Part shown: positions 33,798-33,848 of the stretch, piece by piece
Numbering within the stretch: position 1 is the stretch's first letter
Layout of the letters: each line of letters begins with the position of its first letter
Origin: Bacteroidales bacterium
Lineage (GTDB): Bacteria > Bacteroidota > Bacteroidia > Bacteroidales > P3
Direction of reading: 5' to 3'
Assembly (NCBI GenBank): GCA_024400495.1
Contig: JAKSMR010000028.1
Span: 1-33,848 of the forward strand
Length of the DNA stretch: 33,848 bases
The notes under the pieces: model-generated
The model's input: only the letters and a program-made list of their open reading frames with translations
Database searches by the model: none
What the model was told of the DNA's origin: nothing
Program-made: the position numbers and the translations under genes

Positions 33798-33848
33798 TTA
33801 CTCGCCGATGGCGTCGTCGTCGTTGCCCTGAGGGGGCTGACCGGGGGT
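33798..33848 (-). CDS. C-terminal end of a gene cut by the window edge (possibly HU-family DNA-binding protein)
   Basis: On the minus strand a frame runs in from the right edge and stops with TAA at 33798: TPGQPPQGNDDDAIGE. A Pro/Gly-rich, acidic tail of this type ends many Bacteroidales HU-like DNA-binding proteins that precede smalltalk genes. Identity rests on that tail and the neighbouring smalltalk-like gene only. Confidence 0.45.
   Translation of the reverse strand, partial: TPGQPPQGNDDDAIGE

Overview
The window looks like chromosomal DNA of a Bacteroidales (Bacteroidota) bacterium. Several intergenic regions carry the Bacteroidota primary-sigma -7 element (TAnnTTTGC). Start codons mostly lack Shine-Dalgarno sequences. 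Protein families include GldB, PorD (DUF4835), a C10 peptidase with a type IX secretion (T9SS) sorting domain, a Bacteroidota-type SerA, and a smalltalk-like small protein. The species cannot be named from this. No tRNA, rRNA, transposase or CRISPR array was seen.

Left edge (1-1345): the 3' end of an RHS polymorphic toxin with a JAB/JAMM-like tip, overlapped by a candidate lipoprotein immunity gene. Both tip and immunity gene are much more AT-rich than the RHS core. Then (1469-5445) come comB, a PAP2 phosphatase, trmO, and an ECF sigma factor followed by a single-pass membrane protein whose periplasmic end resembles a T9SS type B sorting domain, plus a TIGR04076 protein. A minus-strand block follows: nfo, pepE, gyrB (5536-9389). 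A 700-bp repeat-bearing gap precedes porD and a PLP aminotransferase (10093-12409).

Centre (12667-22853): a minus-strand run, dnaA > flavin reductase > 2-hydroxyacid dehydrogenase > secreted C10 peptidase, diverges from serC-serA across a 950-bp AT-rich region. That region holds seven TGTTGAWAN-type boxes and an 11-bp tandem array, so it is a good oriC candidate. The gyrB upstream region carries the same box and an array with the same CGGAATTG core. serA is followed by an ATP-grasp-like gene and mntP.

Right part (22957-33848): a lipoprotein, then a tight minus-strand cluster rdgB > BFN nuclease > punA > BASS-like transporter > HAD phosphatase. Facing it on the plus strand are gldB, an LTA-synthase-like phosphoglycerol transferase, a diacylglycerol-kinase-family enzyme and a phosphofructokinase with pyrophosphate-type signature residues. 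These plus-strand genes have third codon positions that are overwhelmingly C. The right edge holds a 43-aa smalltalk-like gene, a REP-like palindrome flanked by two 8-bp tandem arrays, and the last 16 codons of another minus-strand gene (possibly HU-family).

Functionally, most genes are housekeeping (replication, serine synthesis, nucleotide sanitation, glycolysis). The T9SS thread (porD, gldB, a C10 cargo with CTD, and the sigma/anti-sigma pair with a CTD-like sensor) is the most coherent system-level signal.
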